Source of the DNA: Sphingobacteriales bacterium
Lineage (GTDB): Bacteria; Bacteroidota; Bacteroidia; Sphingobacteriales; Sphingobacteriaceae
Reading direction: 5' to 3'
Assembly: GCA_004293485.1 (NCBI GenBank)
Contig: RDYW01000054.1
Location: 1 to 32,623, forward strand
DNA length: 32,623 nucleotides
The notes beneath the pieces were generated by a model, which did no database searches, was not told the DNA's origin, and saw only the letters and a program-made list of their open reading frames with translations. Made by a program: the position numbers and the translations under genes. Shown piece by piece: positions 23,128 through 32,621 of this stretch; positions within the stretch are counted from its first letter, which is position 1; each line of letters starts with the position of its first letter.

Positions 23128-26100
23128 ATGAATCAATCAAAAAATATCCAAGAAGGATTATATGACTCAAATTTTGAACACGATGCGTGTGGTACAGGAT
23201 TTATAACCCATATAAATGGTAACAAAACACACGATATTGTTCTTAATGCCCTTACCATTTTAGAAAATATGGAGCACCGTGGAGCTTGTGGTTGCGACCC
23301 AAACTCGGGCGATGGCGCAGGTTTACTTTTACAAATCCCTCACGAGTTTTTTTTAGAAGAATGTACAGCCTTAGAGTTTAATATTGGCGAACCTGGCGAT
23401 TACGGTGTGGGTATGGTATTTTTTCCTAGCGATACATCTGTTAAAAAAGCATTAAAAAAAACCATTAGTTTATGCGCTCAAAAAATAGGTTTAAATATAC
23501 TGGGTTACCGCAAAGTACCTGTTAACTCATCATCAATTGGCATAACAGCCCTAGAAGTTGAGCCCGCAATACAACAAATTTTTGTACAAAAACCCGCATT
23601 TATTACTACTGATGAAGATTTTGAACGAAAGCTATATATTTTTAGAAGGTTAATTACCAAAACAGTTAAAGAAAGCTATAAATCACCAGCCGATCATTGT
23701 TATTTTGCTTCATTATCGTGTAAAATAATCGTATATAAAGGGCAATTAACCACTTACCAAGTACGTCAGTATTATACCGATTTAGCCGATAGCCGTATTA
23801 TTTCGGCATTTGGGATGATACATTCACGCTTTTCTACCAATACTTTTCCATCTTGGAAATTAGCACAACCATTCAGGTATTTATCGCACAATGGCGAAAT
23901 AAATACATTAACAGGCAACCTAAACTGGTTTTTTGCAGGCGTAAAATCCTATGCATCGCAATATTTTACAGGCGAAGAAATGGAAATGTTAATGCCTGTA
24001 ATTGATGATAATCAGTCAGATTCAGCTTGTTTAGATAACATTGTTGAATTATTAATGCACTGCGGACGCTCGTTACCACACGTAATGATGATGCTAGTAC
24101 CCGAAGCTTGGGATGGTAACGAATTAATGGATCCGTTAAAAAAAGCATTTTACGAGTTTCATGCCACATTGATAGAACCTTGGGATGGCCCAGCCGCTTT
24201 AACTTTTACCGATGGCAAACTTATAGGCGCCTTGCTTGATAGAAACGGCTTACGCCCACTACGTTATGTAATTACCAGCGAAGGAACCGTAATTGTAGCC
24301 TCCGAAGCAGGTGTACTTAGTATAGATGAAAGTAAAGTGCTTAAAAAAGGACGCTTACAGCCGGGTAAAATGTTTTTAATTGATACCGAAAAAGGCGAAA
24401 TAATAACCGACGAAGAAATAAAACTACAAGTAGCTAGCCGCCAGCCTTATGGCCGTTGGCTCGAAAACTATAAAATAAAAATCGAGCAACTTCCCGAGCC
24501 CAGGGTTTCGTTTACAGGCTTATCAAGCGAATCGGTTTACCGCTACCAAAAAGTATTTGGTTATAGCCGCGAAGATTTAGAAACCATAGTTAAACCCATG
24601 GCTGTTGATGGTAAAGAACCCATCGGCTCAATGGGTACCGATGTTCCTTTGGCTGTATTATCCGACCGTCCGCAACATATATCTTCGTACTTTAAACAAT
24701 TTTTTGCACAAGTTACCAACCCACCCATCGACCCAATCAGAGAGCGCTTAGTTATGAGTTTGGCTACTTTTATTGGCAATAATGGTAATATATTGGATGA
24801 AGATAAAATGCATTGCCACTGCGTAACTTTAAAACAACCCATACTTAATGATTACGAATTAGAAAAACTACGCAGTATTGATACAGGTTTATACCATTCA
24901 AAAACCTTACAAACCTATTTTAAAGCCGATGGTCTATCAGGTTCATTACAAAAAGGGATTGATAGGCTATGTCGTTATGCCGAAGATGCTGTAAACGATG
25001 GTTTCCAAGTATTGATACTATCAGATAGAGCCATCGATTCAAATCATGCTCCTATACCCTCATTACTAGCCGTTTCGGCAGTACATCACCACCTAATAAA
25101 GCAAGGTTTCCGAGGTTCGGTAGGTTTAGTTGTTGAAGCAGGCGACCTTTGGGAAGTGCATCACTTTGCTTGTTTACTTGCTTTTGGTGCTACCGCAATA
25201 AACCCTTACTTGGCATTAGCTTCTATAAATGCTATGCACAAAGAAGGCAAACTAGAAACCACTTTAGATAGCACAAAATTATCTAAAAACTACATCAAAG
25301 CTATATGCGACGGATTATTAAAAATATTCTCTAAAATGGGAATTTCAACCCTACAATCGTACCACGGTTCGCAAGTGTTTGAAATATTAGGTATTAACAA
25401 AGATGTTGTAAAAAAATACTTTACCGGAGGAATTAGTCGTATCGAAGGGATGAGTTTGGATGACTTAGCTCGCGAGGCATTAATGAAACATGTTACAGGC
25501 TTTGCTGGCGAAAACAGCAACCAACATTTATTAAACGAAGGGGGTATTTACCAATGGAAACGCCGTGGCGAAGCACATTTATTTAACCCCGAAACCGTAC
25601 ACTTACTGCAACAAGCCACCCGAACCAATAGCTATGAAGTATATAAAAAATACGCCAAAGTTATTAACGAACAAACCGATAAATTATACACCATTAGAGG
25701 CTTATTATGTTTTGCACACCATCGCGAAGCTATAAGTATTGATGAAGTAGAACCCGCCGAAAACATTATGAAACGTTTTGCAACAGGTGCTATGTCGTTT
25801 GGTTCAATTTCGCATGAAGCCCACAGTACATTGGCCATAGCCATGAACCGTATTGGTGCCAAAAGCAATACAGGCGAAGGCGGCGAAGATGAAATGCGTT
25901 ACGAAATAATGCCTAATGGCGATTCGATGCGGTCGGCTATAAAGCAAATAGCATCTGCAAGGTTTGGCGTAACCATTAATTACCTTACCAATGCCGATGA
26001 ACTACAAATAAAAATGGCGCAAGGTGCAAAACCAGGCGAAGGTGGGCAATTACCCGGCCACAAGGTAGATGATTGGATTGCTAAAACCCGCCACTCTACC

Positions 26101-27654
26101 CCAGGTGTGGGCCTAATATCGCCACCACCACACCACGATATTTACTCTATTGAGGATTTAGCACAGCTTATTTTCGATTTAAAAAATGCCAATAGAGCCG
26201 CTCGTATTAATGTGAAGCTAGTTTCAAAAGCTGGTGTAGGCACTATTGCTGCAGGCGTAGCCAAAGCCCATGCCGATGTAATACTAATAGCCGGTTACGA
26301 TGGTGGTACAGGCGCATCGCCCATAAGTTCGGTAAAACATGCTGGCTTACCTTGGGAGCTTGGCCTAGCTGAAGCCCACCAAACGCTTGTAAAAAATAAA
26401 TTGCGCAGCCGTGTAGTATTACAAACAGATGGGCAATTAAAAACAGGTAAAGATTTGGCCATTGCTGCACTTTTAGGTGCCGAAGAGTGGGGCGTAGCCA
26501 CCGCAGCCTTAGTTGCTGGCGGTTGTATTATGATGCGTAAATGCCACTTAAATACCTGCCCAGTAGGCGTGGCCACACAAGACCCAGAGCTTCGAAAGCT
26601 ATTTAGCGGTAAGCCCGAACATGTGGTAAACTTGTTTAAATTTTTAGCCGAAGAGTTACGCGAAATAATGGCCGAATTAGGCTTTAAAACCATTAACGAA
26701 ATGGTAGGTAGGGTTCAGTTTTTAAAGAAACGGGATAATATTACCCATTGGAAAGCCAAAAAAGTTGATTTATCAGCTATATTGTACCCCGTTGTTAATC
26801 CTAAAGGATTAACCCTTTACAACAGCGAAAGCCAAAATCACGGCATGTCCGATATTATTGATTGGCAATTATTAGCACAAGCAAAAGCGGCTATTGAAGA
26901 TAAAACACCTGTATTTGGTTCATTTACTGTTAAAAATACGGATAGAACCATTGGAACGCTTTTATCAAACGAAATTGCCAAAAAATATGGTTCGTTAGGT
27001 TTGCCCGATAATACCATTAATTATAAATTTTCAGGCTCGGCAGGGCAAAGTTTTGGTGCATTTGCATCAAAAGGAATATCATTTGAGTTAGAAGGTGAGG
27101 CAAATGATTATGTAGGCAAAGGCCTTTCGGGTGCACAAATAGCTATTTATCCTTCTAAAGAAAGCACTTTTGCCCCCGAACAAAATATAATTGTAGGTAA
27201 TGTAGTATTGTATGGTGCTACATCGGGCGAGTTATTTATTAGAGGACTTGCAGGCGAGCGATTTGCTGTACGTAACTCGGGTGCTGTAGCTGTAGTAGAA
27301 GGTGTGGGCGACCACGGTTGCGAGTATATGACAGGCGGGAAAGCCTTAATTATAGGTAAAACAGGCCGCAACTTTGCTGCAGGCATGAGCGGAGGGATAG
27401 CTTGGATTTACGATGTGGATGGACACTTTGTAGAAAACTGCAATATGGAAATGGTAGATTTAGACCCACTATCGCCACAAGATGAAGAGCAAATTGTAGC
27501 CTTATTAAAAAAACATTATAGTTTAACAGGAAGTAATGCCGCCGAATATTTAATTAATAACTGGGCAGATGAATCGCATAAGTTTATTAAAGTATTCCCT
27601 AAAGAATACAAAAAAGTGTTATTAGACAAAAAACAATTTCAAAAAACAAGCTAA
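23128..27654 (+). CDS. gltB: Glutamate synthase large subunit GltB
   Basis: It makes two glutamates from glutamine and 2-oxoglutarate, with electrons supplied through GltD. The protein is 1508 residues, full length. The class II amidotransferase nucleophile is C21 in DACGTGFITHI, exposed after removal of a 20-residue propeptide. HNGEINTLTGNLNW and MEHRGACGCDPNSGDGAG are glutaminase motifs. The FMN/synthase domain contains AMSFGSISHEAHSTLAIAMN, AGYDGGTGASPISS and the 3Fe-4S cluster ligands C1133, C1139 and C1144 (CIMMRKCHLNTC). A C-terminal GXGXG beta-helix domain (SGAQIAIYPSKE and GGKALIIGKTGRNFAAGMSG) closes it. The gltD gene follows six bases after the stop. Confidence 0.98.
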   Translation: MNQSKNIQEGLYDSNFEHDACGTGFITHINGNKTHDIVLNALTILENMEHRGACGCDPNSGDGAGLLLQIPHEFFLEECTALEFNIGEPGDYGVGMVFFPSDTSVKKALKKTISLCAQKIGLNILGYRKVPVNSSSIGITALEVEPAIQQIFVQKPAFITTDEDFERKLYIFRRLITKTVKESYKSPADHCYFASLSCKIIVYKGQLTTYQVRQYYTDLADSRIISAFGMIHSRFSTNTFPSWKLAQPFRYLSHNGEINTLTGNLNWFFAGVKSYASQYFTGEEMEMLMPVIDDNQSDSACLDNIVELLMHCGRSLPHVMMMLVPEAWDGNELMDPLKKAFYEFHATLIEPWDGPAALTFTDGKLIGALLDRNGLRPLRYVITSEGTVIVASEAGVLSIDESKVLKKGRLQPGKMFLIDTEKGEIITDEEIKLQVASRQPYGRWLENYKIKIEQLPEPRVSFTGLSSESVYRYQKVFGYSREDLETIVKPMAVDGKEPIGSMGTDVPLAVLSDRPQHISSYFKQFFAQVTNPPIDPIRERLVMSLATFIGNNGNILDEDKMHCHCVTLKQPILNDYELEKLRSIDTGLYHSKTLQTYFKADGLSGSLQKGIDRLCRYAEDAVNDGFQVLILSDRAIDSNHAPIPSLLAVSAVHHHLIKQGFRGSVGLVVEAGDLWEVHHFACLLAFGATAINPYLALASINAMHKEGKLETTLDSTKLSKNYIKAICDGLLKIFSKMGISTLQSYHGSQVFEILGINKDVVKKYFTGGISRIEGMSLDDLAREALMKHVTGFAGENSNQHLLNEGGIYQWKRRGEAHLFNPETVHLLQQATRTNSYEVYKKYAKVINEQTDKLYTIRGLLCFAHHREAISIDEVEPAENIMKRFATGAMSFGSISHEAHSTLAIAMNRIGAKSNTGEGGEDEMRYEIMPNGDSMRSAIKQIASARFGVTINYLTNADELQIKMAQGAKPGEGGQLPGHKVDDWIAKTRHSTPGVGLISPPPHHDIYSIEDLAQLIFDLKNANRAARINVKLVSKAGVGTIAAGVAKAHADVILIAGYDGGTGASPISSVKHAGLPWELGLAEAHQTLVKNKLRSRVVLQTDGQLKTGKDLAIAALLGAEEWGVATAALVAGGCIMMRKCHLNTCPVGVATQDPELRKLFSGKPEHVVNLFKFLAEELREIMAELGFKTINEMVGRVQFLKKRDNITHWKAKKVDLSAILYPVVNPKGLTLYNSESQNHGMSDIIDWQLLAQAKAAIEDKTPVFGSFTVKNTDRTIGTLLSNEIAKKYGSLGLPDNTINYKFSGSAGQSFGAFASKGISFELEGEANDYVGKGLSGAQIAIYPSKESTFAPEQNIIVGNVVLYGATSGELFIRGLAGERFAVRNSGAVAVVEGVGDHGCEYMTGGKALIIGKTGRNFAAGMSGGIAWIYDVDGHFVENCNMEMVDLDPLSPQDEEQIVALLKKHYSLTGSNAAEYLINNWADESHKFIKVFPKEYKKVLLDKKQFQKTS

Positions 27655-27660
27655 ATAAAA

Positions 27661-29142
27661 ATGGGAAAAGTTACAGGTTTTATGGAATTTGGAAGAGAAC
27701 TTCCAGAAAAAATATCTCCGCAAGAGCGTAAAAAAAATTATAAAGAATTTGTTGGGCTTTACAGCGATGAAAAACTAAACCAACAATCGGCAAGGTGTAT
27801 GAACTGTGGCATACCTTTTTGCCATTCGGGTTGCCCACTAGGCAACGTGATACCCGAGTTTAACGATGCCGTGTATAAAAAAAATTGGGAGGAGGCCTAC
27901 GAAATATTAAGCTCGACAAATAATTTCCCCGAATTTACTGGCCGTATTTGCCCTGCACCTTGCGAAGCTGCTTGTGTGCTAGGAATAAACAAGCCAGCCA
28001 TTGCCATCGAAGAAATCGAAAAACATATTATTGAAATAGCCTTCACAAAAGGTTTGGTTAAAGGTAACTCGCCGATATTAAAAACAGGCAAAACTATTGC
28101 GGTGGTAGGTAGTGGGCCAGCTGGTTTAGCTGCTGCAGCGCAATTAATAAAAGTGGGCCATGAGGTTACAGTTTTCGAGCGTGATGATAAACCTGGAGGC
28201 TTGTTACGATACGGTATCCCCGATTTTAAACTTGAAAAAACAGTGGTTGAACGCCGTATAAAAGTAATGGAAGATAGCGGTATTGTGTTTAAATGCAATA
28301 CCGAAATTGGTAAAGACATTGATGCAAACGATTTGGTAAAAGATTACGATGCTGTAATTTTGGCTGGTGGTTCTACCATTCCACGCAATTTGCCCATCCC
28401 CGGTAGGGAATTAAAAGGCATATATTATGCCATGCAGTTTTTAAAACAGCAAAATAAAAGGGTGAGTAATATTGCTGTAGATGCCGAAGATATTTTAGTA
28501 ACCGATAAAAATGTGGTAGTTATTGGTGGTGGCGATACAGGTTCGGATTGTGTAGGCACATCAAACCGCCAAGGAGCAAAATCTATTTTACAATTCGAAT
28601 TAATGGTGCAACCACCAAAAGAACGTAATTTGGCTATGCCTTGGCCCCAATACCCCATGATTTTAAAAACAACCAGTTCACACGAGGAAGGTTGCCAACG
28701 CCATTGGGGTGTAAATACCAAAGAATTTATTGGCGATGCTGATGGTAATTTAAAAGGCTTAATGCTGGTAGATGTAGAATGGGAAACTGATTTTTTAGGC
28801 AGACCAACAAAGTTTAAAGAAGTAGAAGGTAGCCTAAGAGAAATACCCTGCGAACGTGTATTTTTGGCTATGGGTTTTGTAAACCCACAATACGATGGTA
28901 TGCTGGCTCAGTTAGGTGTAAACCTTGATGCCCGTAAAAATGTGGATGCCCAAGAAGGTGACTATAAAACTAATGTAGGTAAAGTATTTACAGCTGGTGA
29001 TATGCGCCGTGGGCAATCATTGGTAGTATGGGCAATTTCCGAAGGGCGTGAAGCAGCCCGCAAGGTAGATCAGTTTTTAATGGGCTTTTCGGTACTTGAA
29101 AGTAAAGATACCGTTGATGTTTACGAAAGTTCGTATAGGTAA
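27661..29142 (+). CDS. gltD: Glutamate synthase small subunit GltD
   Basis: An NADPH/FAD protein that passes electrons to GltB through 4Fe-4S clusters. The protein is 493 residues, normal length. N-terminal cluster cysteines are C46, C49, C54 and C58 (CMNCGIPFCHSGCPLG) and C97, C101 and C105 (CPAPCEAAC). The FAD motif VVGSGPAGLAAAA lies at about 148-160, and the NAD(P)H motif VVIGGGDTGSDCVGTS follows in the second Rossmann fold. The C-terminus has VFTAGDMRRGQSLVVWAI. Six bases separate it from gltB, so the two form one operon. Confidence 0.98.
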   Translation: MGKVTGFMEFGRELPEKISPQERKKNYKEFVGLYSDEKLNQQSARCMNCGIPFCHSGCPLGNVIPEFNDAVYKKNWEEAYEILSSTNNFPEFTGRICPAPCEAACVLGINKPAIAIEEIEKHIIEIAFTKGLVKGNSPILKTGKTIAVVGSGPAGLAAAAQLIKVGHEVTVFERDDKPGGLLRYGIPDFKLEKTVVERRIKVMEDSGIVFKCNTEIGKDIDANDLVKDYDAVILAGGSTIPRNLPIPGRELKGIYYAMQFLKQQNKRVSNIAVDAEDILVTDKNVVVIGGGDTGSDCVGTSNRQGAKSILQFELMVQPPKERNLAMPWPQYPMILKTTSSHEEGCQRHWGVNTKEFIGDADGNLKGLMLVDVEWETDFLGRPTKFKEVEGSLREIPCERVFLAMGFVNPQYDGMLAQLGVNLDARKNVDAQEGDYKTNVGKVFTAGDMRRGQSLVVWAISEGREAARKVDQFLMGFSVLESKDTVDVYESSYR

Positions 29143-29382
29143 AGTAAAGATTAACCATGTGCTAAATAATTTTAAATAGAATAAGTATTCGTTCCTTTTA
29201 CGTTTTTTGCGAAAAATTATAAAGTTTATGATGTGTAATTATCTTGTAAAAACACAAAATATTTAATACAAAAAATCAGATAATATACCCCACAATTATT
29301 TTTTATATTGGCGAAATAAAAAAAATAAACTACAAAATACACATGTTGTAACTTTCTTATCAATAAAACGTCATACTAAAGT

Positions 29383-30627
29383 ATGTTGTACTTAAAACTG
29401 TTTACAGAAAATTTAATTTTTGCATTAGACGCCTTACGCCAAAATCGTACGCGTACATTTTTGTCGCTATTAGGTATCACTATAGGTATTTTTACCATTA
29501 TTTCGGTATTTGCTGCGGTTGATACTTTTAGGGCAAACCTGCAAACAAGCGTTGATAAACTAGGTAGCAAAACCATATACATACAAAAATGGCCCTGGGG
29601 AGGAGGTAGCGATTATCCTTGGTGGAAATACTTTCAACGCCCAGTACCCTCGTACCGAGATTATAAAATGCTAACCGAAAGAAATACCTCGTTTACAGGT
29701 ATTTCATTTGATATACAGATTAGTAATAGAACCGTAAAATATCTTAACAACAGTGTTGAAGGCATTTCGATTTTAGCATCAACTGGGTATAATAAAACGC
29801 AAAATTTTGAATTAAGCCAAGGCAGATATTTTACCGATAACGAGGTTAATGCCGGCAGTGGCTTGTGTATTTTAGGTGCAGATATTGCCGATGGATTATT
29901 TGCTAAAATAAACCCAATTGGTACAACTATAAAAGTTATGGGGCGCAACCTTAAAGTAATAGGAGTTTTTGCCAAAGAAGGCGAAGATATGCTTGACATA
30001 ACATCCGATAAAATGTTGCTAATGCCCTTAAACTTTGCCAAAAATTTAGTGGATATACAAAGCGACCGTTACGACCCACAAATAACCGTAAGAGGGAAAG
30101 AAAAAGTAGCTGTAGATGATGTAGAAAGCGAACTTAGGGGAATTATGCGTTCGATTAAACGACTTAGCCCTGCCGTAGAAGATAATTTTGCTCTTAATAA
30201 AACTACCATTATTAGTGCCCAGCTCGACCAGCTTTTTGGAATTGTAGATATTGCAGGTATTGTTATAGGTGGTTTTTCGATTTTAGTGGGAGGGTTTGGT
30301 ATAGCTAACATTATGTTTGTTTCAGTAAAAGAACGCACCAATATTATTGGAATTCAAAAATCGTTAGGAGCTAAAAACTATTTTATTTTGTGGCAATTTT
30401 TATTTGAAGCTATTGCATTATGTTTAATTGGCGGCCTATTAGGCCTTACGGTAGTGTATTTTTTAACCACTGCAGCTACCTATATTTTCGATTTTAAAAT
30501 TGTGTTAGATATTGCAAATGTTTTACGAGGCATAGCCATATCGGTGGTTATTGGGGTTATTTCGGGGTTTTGGCCTGCATTTTCGGCTTCTCGTTTAGAT
30601 CCTGTGGAAGCAATTCGTTCTAAATAA
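29383..30627 (+). CDS. MacB/FtsX-family ABC transporter permease (second copy)
   Basis: A 414-residue inner-membrane permease with the same plan as the gene at 17070-18302. An N-terminal TM helix (TFLSLLGITIGIFTIISVFA) is followed by a MacB_PCD periplasmic domain that includes a Trp-rich patch (KWPWGGGSDYPWWKYF). Three C-terminal TM helices carry the cytoplasmic motif KERTNIIGIQKSLGAK and the ending SRLDPVEAIRSK. No ATP-binding subunit or HlyD-like partner lies beside it. The 240 bases before it contain only AT-rich DNA. Function is presumably efflux or lipoprotein-type export; the substrate is unknown. Confidence 0.92.
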   Translation: MLYLKLFTENLIFALDALRQNRTRTFLSLLGITIGIFTIISVFAAVDTFRANLQTSVDKLGSKTIYIQKWPWGGGSDYPWWKYFQRPVPSYRDYKMLTERNTSFTGISFDIQISNRTVKYLNNSVEGISILASTGYNKTQNFELSQGRYFTDNEVNAGSGLCILGADIADGLFAKINPIGTTIKVMGRNLKVIGVFAKEGEDMLDITSDKMLLMPLNFAKNLVDIQSDRYDPQITVRGKEKVAVDDVESELRGIMRSIKRLSPAVEDNFALNKTTIISAQLDQLFGIVDIAGIVIGGFSILVGGFGIANIMFVSVKERTNIIGIQKSLGAKNYFILWQFLFEAIALCLIGGLLGLTVVYFLTTAATYIFDFKIVLDIANVLRGIAISVVIGVISGFWPAFSASRLDPVEAIRSK

Positions 30628-30823
30628 TTTTATAAACACAACATAGGAGTTTAAATTAATGGCTAACATCTAGCTTATAAAATATATAGCTATAGTTTTT
30701 TTACCAAAACAAATTAATTATACAACATCTAAATTTTTTTTGTTAAAAACTTAAACATGTAATGAACGAGTTTTAATCATATAAAGTTTAACAAAAAACC
30801 ATAAACATATCTAGTTATCAAAA

Positions 30824-32347
30824 TTACCCATTTTTTTCAATATCTTCTAAAATCCCTTTTACTGAAACCAAAGCCGACTCTAAGGCACCTTGAACCCAAG
30901 CATGATGTAACGAGCAATGTTCACCTGCAAAAAATATTCGGCCTTCGGGTTTTACAATATCGGCCTGTATGCTATTTTGCTGACCAGGCAAAAAATAGGC
31001 ATATCCACCTCCACTCCATCTGTGGTCGGCCCAATTCCAACTTACACTGTCTTCAATCATCCCTTTTTGTAATAACTGAGGATGTATTCGGCCTGTTTGT
31101 CGCTTTATAATATCCATTTTTTCTTTGTGGTTTAGTAGCGAAAGGTTTCGAGCAGGAGCTCCCCAACAATATGAAGCTAAAAATACCGAACTGCTATTTG
31201 AAACATCTGGGTTTTTGGTTTCAACATTGTCAGAGGGGTAATAAATTTTGGTAATTGGCATATCGGTTGCCGATGCGCCACCATAAATTTTATCTTCTTT
31301 CTCCCAAAATCTATTTTTGGTTTGCACAAATATTTTAGAACCTGTATCGTACCTTAACTCTCTAATAGCTCTTTGTTTTCCAGTAGAAAAACCAGGTAAA
31401 ATTTTCAGATTTTGAAGTGCAGGAAATGGAATAGTACAAATTACATAATCGGCTTCAATCATTTTTTCGGCGTTGTTTTGCTTATAAATAACGCTTACTT
31501 TTTTGGTATTAAGTTGATTAATACCAATTACCTCGCAGCCATTTTGTGGTTTACATTTCATTTTTGCTAAAAAAGCCTGTGGTAGCATTTTTGTACCACC
31601 ATCTAATTGATAAAAATCTTTGCTCCAAATTTGCTCTACCTCTTCCCTAAAAATTTCAGTAGCTGCCCCACCAGCCACTTCAATGTCAACCGCATTTGTT
31701 GCTAACAATAAATCAATCGCATCGGGCGAAAGATTGTACTTTTGTAAAAAAAGCAAAAAAGAACTTTTGTCTTCTTTAATTAATTTTTCGAATGAAAGCG
31801 AAGTGGCGTACAAATCTTTTTTTTCTGCTTCTGATAATTGAGCCATAAAATTACCAACTGTGTTTTCCCAAATTTCGGTTGGAGATTTTTTTTGCTCCTC
31901 AAAAGTTAAATTATATTCGCTATAAAGACTTAAAATATCTTTTTTGCGTACTTTTTTTCCTCTAAGAAAATAGTATCCATTAGGACAAGAGTTATAAAAT
32001 TTCGATTTTTTTAAACCAAATTTATTTACATAATGCATCGTAAGTGAGTGAATAGCTGGTAACCTCATTGCGCCAAACTCTACTGTTTGCCCATTCGCCA
32101 TTTTAGAGGTTCTAATTCTACCACCTACATGTTTTGGTTCTGCTTCTAAAATTGTACAATTATGCCCTCTTTGTTCGAGTTCGTAAGCCGAGCATATCCC
32201 GGCAATGCCTGCTCCTAAAATCACAATCTTTTTTGGATTTTCAACATTAGCTAAAGCATTTAATTGATTTAAAAAAGTAGCATTTAAAAAAAATCCGCTG
32301 CTTGCTAAACCTATATTTTTAAGAAAAGATCGTCTTCCGAATTCCAT
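30824..32347 (-). CDS. Tat-exported flavin monoamine oxidase / L-amino-acid oxidase family protein
   Basis: A 507-residue FAD-dependent amine oxidase. The twin-arginine signal MEFGRRSFLKNIGLASSGFF (R5, R6) predicts export of the folded flavoprotein. The FAD-binding motif KIVILGAGIAGICSAYELEQ is followed by EAEPKHVGGRIRT, then FGAMRLP, and the C-terminal GRIFFAGEHCSLHHAWVQGA typical of the family. A longer reading from TTG 32380 would overlap the -7 box at 32378-32385, so ATG 32347 is chosen. Substrate (amino acid or polyamine) is not evident. It lies next to the right-hand IS30 end with no partner genes. Confidence 0.9.
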   Translation of the reverse strand: MEFGRRSFLKNIGLASSGFFLNATFLNQLNALANVENPKKIVILGAGIAGICSAYELEQRGHNCTILEAEPKHVGGRIRTSKMANGQTVEFGAMRLPAIHSLTMHYVNKFGLKKSKFYNSCPNGYYFLRGKKVRKKDILSLYSEYNLTFEEQKKSPTEIWENTVGNFMAQLSEAEKKDLYATSLSFEKLIKEDKSSFLLFLQKYNLSPDAIDLLLATNAVDIEVAGGAATEIFREEVEQIWSKDFYQLDGGTKMLPQAFLAKMKCKPQNGCEVIGINQLNTKKVSVIYKQNNAEKMIEADYVICTIPFPALQNLKILPGFSTGKQRAIRELRYDTGSKIFVQTKNRFWEKEDKIYGGASATDMPITKIYYPSDNVETKNPDVSNSSSVFLASYCWGAPARNLSLLNHKEKMDIIKRQTGRIHPQLLQKGMIEDSVSWNWADHRWSGGGYAYFLPGQQNSIQADIVKPEGRIFFAGEHCSLHHAWVQGALESALVSVKGILEDIEKNG

Positions 32348-32377
32348 ATTTTTTATTGATTTAAAATCTAAAAAATT

Positions 32378-32385
32378 CAAATATA
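32378..32385 (-). promoter_or_regulatory. -7 promoter box (TATATTTG) of the amine oxidase gene
   Basis: Exact TAnnTTTG on the minus strand, 30 bases upstream of the chosen ATG at 32347. It rules out the upstream TTG start. Confidence 0.6.
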
Positions 32386-32528
32386 TTTTTATGAATTAAA
32401 CTTAAAACACAAAAAACAATATTATTTAGCTTAAAAAAAATATTTTCTTAATATTTTAAAAAAAATTATGTGAATTTAAGCGTAAAACTATACTAAATTA
32501 AATGATTTTTTTAAAAAGACAACAAATT

Positions 32529-32621
32529 GCTGTGTTCAACTGATAAGTGCAACACTTACCTTAAGCTGTAAAAATACTTCATTAGGAGTTAGATAACCAA
32601 ATTTTCTTACAGGTCTGTTAT
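32529..32621 (-). mobile_element. 3' end of an IS30-family insertion sequence (right copy, inverted)
   Basis: This is the exact reverse complement of bases 1-93, encoding the same IS30-family transposase C-terminus on the minus strand. Two further bases at 32622-32623 extend into the element. The sequence inward of 32529 differs from that inward of base 93, so this is a separate insertion. The 140 bases between it and the amine oxidase promoter hold AT-rich DNA and no recognisable gene fragment. Confidence 0.85.

Noticed and set aside
26295-26693. Minus-strand open frame of 132 codons inside gltB
   Set aside because: It is antisense to highly conserved GltB sequence including the Fe-S motif, with no family motif of its own.
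1-32621. The whole window as a composite transposon between two IS30 copies
   Set aside because: The content is dominated by single-copy essential genes in conserved order (thrS-infC-rpmI-rplT, gltBD), and only the inner IS ends are visible. An assembly break at a repeated element is simpler.
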